Origin: an uncultured Eubacteriales bacterium
Lineage (GTDB): Bacteria > Bacillota > Clostridia > Christensenellales > Aristaeellaceae
Length of the DNA: 8,814 nucleotides
Direction: 5' to 3'
Assembly (NCBI GenBank): GCA_900548145.1
Contig: URJB01000075.1
Coordinates: forward strand, 1 to 8,814
Positions 6,887-8,814 of this stretch are shown piece after piece. Within the stretch, counting starts at the first letter, position 1; each line of letters begins with the position of its first letter. A program made the translations under genes and the position numbers. Under the pieces are notes generated by a model. It saw nothing but the letters and a program-made list of their open reading frames with translations, did no database searches and was not told where the DNA came from.

Positions 6887-7867
6887 ATGGCGGAAAAACT
6901 GATGGTCGTCATTCCCTGTTATAATGAAGAAGAAGTGCTGCCGGAAACGTCCCGGCGGCTGGTGATCAAAATGGGCAGCCTGATGGAAAAGGGGCTCATC
7001 TCCGAGGACAGCAAGGTGCTGTTGGTGAACGACGGCAGCAAGGACCGAACCTGGGAGCTGATCTCCGGTCTGCACAAGGAAAACCCGCTGTTCGAGGGCG
7101 TGAAGCTGAGCCGGAACCGGGGCCACCAGAACGCGCTGCTGGCCGGGCTGATGACGGCCCGGAACCGCTGCGACATCTGCATTTCCATGGATGCGGATCT
7201 GCAGGACGACATGGACGCCATGGACAAGTTCATCGAGAAGCACCGCGAGGGCTGCGAAATCGTCTACGGTGTGCGCAGCAAACGGGAAAAGGACACCTTC
7301 TTCAAGCGGGAAACTGCGCTGATGTTCTACCGGCTGATGAGCGGCATGGGGGTGGACATCGTCTTCAACCACGCGGACTACCGGCTGATGAGCAACCGGG
7401 CCCTGAACGCGCTGGCCGAGTTCAAGGAGGTCAATCTGTTCCTGCGGGGACTGGCGCCCATGGTAGGCTTCCAGAGCGACACCGTGCTTTACGAGCGCAG
7501 CGAGCGCTTCGCCGGAGAAAGCAAATATCCCCTCAAAAAAATGCTGGCCTTTGCCATCGACGGCATCACCAGCTTCTCCGTCAAGCCCCTTCGGCTGATC
7601 ACCAATGCAGGCATCGTGGTTTTCCTCATTTCGCTGGTGATGCTGCTGTACACGCTGATCTCGTGGATCGCCGGGCACACCGTGACTGGTTGGACCAGCA
7701 CATTGGCCTCCATCTGGATGATCGGCGGCATTCAGCTTTTGTCGCTGGGTGTAATCGGCGAATACATCGGCAAAATTTACAACGAAACCAAGCAGCGTCC
7801 CCGTTTCATCATCGACCGCTACCTGAACGACCGGGGCGACGATCCCGTGGTGGATCGTCCCGAATAA
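6887..7867 (+). CDS. Family 2 glycosyltransferase, GtrB/polyprenyl-phosphate type
   Basis: The product is 326 residues. A GT-A domain at about 5-230 begins with VVIPCYNEEE and has VNDGSKDRTW (48-56), GHQNALLAGL (79-88) and the metal-binding DAD of SMDADLQDD (D102, D104). Two membrane helices follow at about 238-262 and 272-294, and the tail has the QRPRFIID motif characteristic of the GtrB/DPM1-like branch. Such enzymes load a sugar from a nucleotide donor onto undecaprenyl phosphate on the cytoplasmic face, for later decoration of teichoic acid, other wall polymers or proteins. The usual partner flippase (GtrA) is not in the window. AAGGAGG at 6873-6879 supports the ATG. The gap from the caspase gene is 27 bases, so the two are probably cotranscribed. 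The sugar and acceptor cannot be read from the sequence. Confidence 0.93.
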   Translation: MAEKLMVVIPCYNEEEVLPETSRRLVIKMGSLMEKGLISEDSKVLLVNDGSKDRTWELISGLHKENPLFEGVKLSRNRGHQNALLAGLMTARNRCDICISMDADLQDDMDAMDKFIEKHREGCEIVYGVRSKREKDTFFKRETALMFYRLMSGMGVDIVFNHADYRLMSNRALNALAEFKEVNLFLRGLAPMVGFQSDTVLYERSERFAGESKYPLKKMLAFAIDGITSFSVKPLRLITNAGIVVFLISLVMLLYTLISWIAGHTVTGWTSTLASIWMIGGIQLLSLGVIGEYIGKIYNETKQRPRFIIDRYLNDRGDDPVVDRPE

Positions 7868-7914
7868 GCCCGGCGCATGAAACCCGCATGTTGTGTCATA
7901 TCCTTGCCAGACGG

Positions 7915-7921
7915 AAAGGAG
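7915..7921 (+). promoter_or_regulatory. Ribosome binding site that places the holin start at ATG 7931
   Basis: AAAGGAG lies 9 bases before ATG 7931. The longer in-frame start at ATG 7877 has no ribosome binding site and would add 18 polar, Cys-containing residues not expected in this family. Confidence 0.8.
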
Positions 7922-7930
7922 TGGCGGATC

Positions 7931-8416
7931 ATGCGGGATTTTTTTGCAAATACCCTCGATCTTCTGGCAGGCGGCGGGGCGGCCATCGCCGGTTTTCTTC
8001 ACGGCATGACCAACGGGCAGGGGCGTACCGCCATCCTGCTGGCGGCGCTGATGGGGGCGGACTACGTCAGCGGCGTACTGGCGGCGGCCTTGGGGCGCAG
8101 CCGGAAAACCGCCCACGGCAGACTATCCAGTCAGGCGGGCTGGAAGGGGCTTCTGCGCAAGGCGGTCATTCTGCTGGTCGTAGGGTTAAGCGTGCTGCTG
8201 GACTGGTACGTAGGACAGGGCAGCGCCATGTTCCAGACGGCGGTCATGTGGTTTTACATCAGCAACGAAACCCTTTCCCTCTTGGAGAATTTAGGCCGCT
8301 GCGGGGTGCCCATTCCCAAAAAGCTGCGGGATATGCTGGAGGAATTAGGGAAAAGTGAGGAAGAGAAGCAGACGGAAGTTCCTGCCGGGGAGAAAGGGAC
8401 GGAGCAGAACGGATAA
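7931..8416 (+). CDS. Holin_4-family small membrane protein (phage holin / TcdE-like)
   Basis: The product is 161 residues. The pattern fits the Holin_4_1 / toxin-secretion holin family: hydrophobic segments near 13-24, 33-53 (AILLAALMGADYVSGVLAAA) and 78-95 (AVILLVVGLSVLLDWYVG), the SSQAGWKGLLRK loop between them (66-77), and the conserved C-terminal MWFYISNETLSLLENLGRCG and PIPKKLRDMLEEL block (106-138). A charged tail ends the protein. Members form membrane holes that release phage endolysins or, in TcdE-type relatives, help export large toxins or wall enzymes. The gene follows the glycosyltransferase by 63 bases and no phage genes are near. The start rests on the AAAGGAG site at 7915-7921. 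Its effector is not known; the secreted wall hydrolase genes upstream have their own signal peptides and would not need it. Confidence 0.87.
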   Translation: MRDFFANTLDLLAGGGAAIAGFLHGMTNGQGRTAILLAALMGADYVSGVLAAALGRSRKTAHGRLSSQAGWKGLLRKAVILLVVGLSVLLDWYVGQGSAMFQTAVMWFYISNETLSLLENLGRCGVPIPKKLRDMLEELGKSEEEKQTEVPAGEKGTEQNG

Positions 8417-8425
8417 GGAAGTTTA

Positions 8426-8544
8426 TGTGCCGCATGGGGACGGGGCGCCTATGGACGCATTCCCTGTCGCCTTTGCCAGTTCCAGTGCGGGAACAGGGCT
8501 TGCGGCCCTGAATGCGCGTTCGTTTCTTTCCCCATGCGACCACA
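8426..8544. repeat. Long nested inverted repeat, possibly a structured RNA
   Basis: TGTG (8426-8429) pairs with CACA (8541-8544), and CGCATGGGGA (8431-8440) is perfectly complementary to TCCCCATGCG (8529-8538). Inside, CGCATTC (8456-8462) pairs with GAATGCG (8510-8516). Two small hairpins sit within: GTTCC/GGAAC (8479-8483/8490-8494) and CAGGGC/GCCCTG (8494-8499/8505-8510). The whole folds as a branched rod of about 119 bases, starting 10 bases after the holin stop. It could be a 3'-end structure, a small RNA, or a MITE-like dispersed palindrome. I do not recognise a named RNA family. Confidence 0.55.
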
Positions 8545-8550
8545 GATACA

Positions 8551-8600
8551 GCAACCGGCAAATGCAGCGCGTGGCAGTGCGGGCCGTGCTGATTGGTTGC
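8551..8600. repeat. Stem-loop with internal loop
   Basis: GCAACC (8551-8556) pairs with GGTTGC (8595-8600), and further in CAGCGCG (8565-8571) pairs with CGTGCTG (8585-8591), with one G-T pair. The 3' arm overlaps repeat module C, so the fold belongs to the repeat mosaic. No function is assigned. Confidence 0.45.
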
Positions 8601-8615
8601 CCTGAGGAAAGCTCC
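8594..8615. repeat. Repeat module C, inverted relative to 381-403
   Basis: The reverse complement of this stretch matches 381-403 with one substitution and one single-base indel. See the left copy for the core sequence. Confidence 0.7.
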
Positions 8616-8671
8616 ATGCCTACGTCAGCGCGTGTCAGTTCTGCCGTAAGAAAATCCCTGCCGGGCGGGGC

Positions 8672-8694
8672 TTGATGTGCCGACTACGGCGCGG
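8672..8694. repeat. Repeat module A, inverted relative to 84-106
   Basis: The stretch matches the reverse complement of 84-106 at 21 of 23 positions. The two differences are C-to-T changes in the outer part, which weaken the hairpin seen in the left copy. Confidence 0.75.
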
Positions 8695-8743
8695 GAGAAG
8701 AGCTTGCAGCCCTATGGGGCGCTCGATTGTTTCGGTTGGCGAT

Positions 8744-8761
8744 CCGAAGGGGGTGCAGGGG
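8744..8761. repeat. Repeat module B, inverted relative to 317-333
   Basis: CCGAAGGGGGTGCAGGGG is the reverse complement of 317-333 with one added G. Confidence 0.6.
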
Positions 8762-8784
8762 GGAACGAAGGGAAGACGCAAGGC

Positions 8785-8804
8785 GGGTTGCCCTTGGGCA
8801 ACCC
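8785..8804. repeat. Perfect 9-bp hairpin at the window edge
   Basis: GGGTTGCCC (8785-8793) and GGGCAACCC (8796-8804) are separated by TT. AAGGC (8780-8784) and GCCTT (8810-8814) can extend the stem around a 5-base bulge. The window ends here, so whether a T-run follows cannot be seen; a terminator remains possible but is not shown. Confidence 0.55.
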
Positions 8805-8814
8805 GGTCTGCCTT

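Larger units (their letters stand above)
8417..8814. other. Intergenic repeat and hairpin region downstream of the holin gene
   Basis: I see no convincing gene here. The longest open frame through the region (to 8675) overlaps the holin gene and has no motif. The content is a long imperfect hairpin (8426-8544), a second stem-loop (8551-8600), inverted copies of the left-flank modules C (8594-8615), A (8672-8694) and B (8744-8761), and a perfect hairpin at 8785-8804. None of the hairpins is followed by a T-run, so I cannot name a Rho-independent terminator for the operon. Confidence 0.65.

Noticed and set aside
7931..8416. Holin as evidence of a prophage
   Set aside because: No phage structural, replication, integration or regulatory genes are visible, and the neighbours are an ordinary envelope operon. 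A prophage beyond the right edge cannot be excluded.
8604..8619. GAGGAAAG-C-TCCATGC resembles the conserved core of type B RNase P RNA (rnpB)
   Set aside because: There is an extra C inside the invariant core, the following sequence has none of the other conserved rnpB blocks, and the segment is part of repeat module C, found inverted at 381-403. It is a chance resemblance.
8355..8675. 106-residue + strand open frame overlapping the holin 3' end
   Set aside because: It has no family motif, a start inside the holin gene in another frame, and runs through hairpin and repeat modules. Treated as a shadow.

Overview
The window is GC-rich DNA with seven complete genes, all on the + strand, packed between about 479 and 8416. 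Non-coding, hairpin-rich repeat DNA lies on both sides. Three things suggest a GC-rich member of the Clostridia (Firmicutes), for example a Christensenellales- or Oscillospirales-type gut bacterium: strong AGGAGG-type ribosome binding sites, the order coaE followed by a membrane-anchored lytic transglycosylase (an arrangement I recall from Clostridia), and a Holin_4-type protein. This assignment is inference; there is no 16S or other taxonomic marker here.

Layout: 1-478 is intergenic repeat mosaic. 479-1084 is coaE (dephospho-CoA kinase). 1095-2759 is a type II membrane protein with a very long disordered cytoplasmic part and an extracellular SLT (lytic transglycosylase) domain. 2756-4312 is a secreted family 5 (oligopeptide-type) solute-binding protein, overlapping the previous gene by ATGA. 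4337-5248 is a secreted CHAP-domain cell-wall hydrolase with a C-terminal peptidoglycan-binding domain. 5342-6859 is a secreted caspase-like (C14) cysteine peptidase with an EF-hand-like loop and a FlgD-type Ig domain. 6887-7867 is a GtrB-type family 2 glycosyltransferase with two C-terminal membrane helices. 7931-8416 is a small Holin_4-family membrane protein. 8417-8814 is again intergenic repeat and hairpin DNA.

How the genes may work together: apart from coaE, every product is predicted to be secreted or in the membrane, and most concern the cell wall. Two are peptidoglycan-cleaving enzymes (SLT and CHAP), one is a peptide-binding protein, one a secreted protease, one a polyprenyl-phosphate glycosyltransferase and one a holin. 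The first four genes are tightly spaced and look like one transcription unit. A possible promoter in the 93-base gap before the caspase gene could start a second unit (caspase, glycosyltransferase, holin). No phage structural, integrase or transposase genes are visible, so the holin is not obviously part of a prophage. The most interesting readings are a non-phage holin near wall hydrolases and a secreted caspase-like peptidase, and the inverted, reshuffled copies of short repeat modules on the two sides of the gene block.
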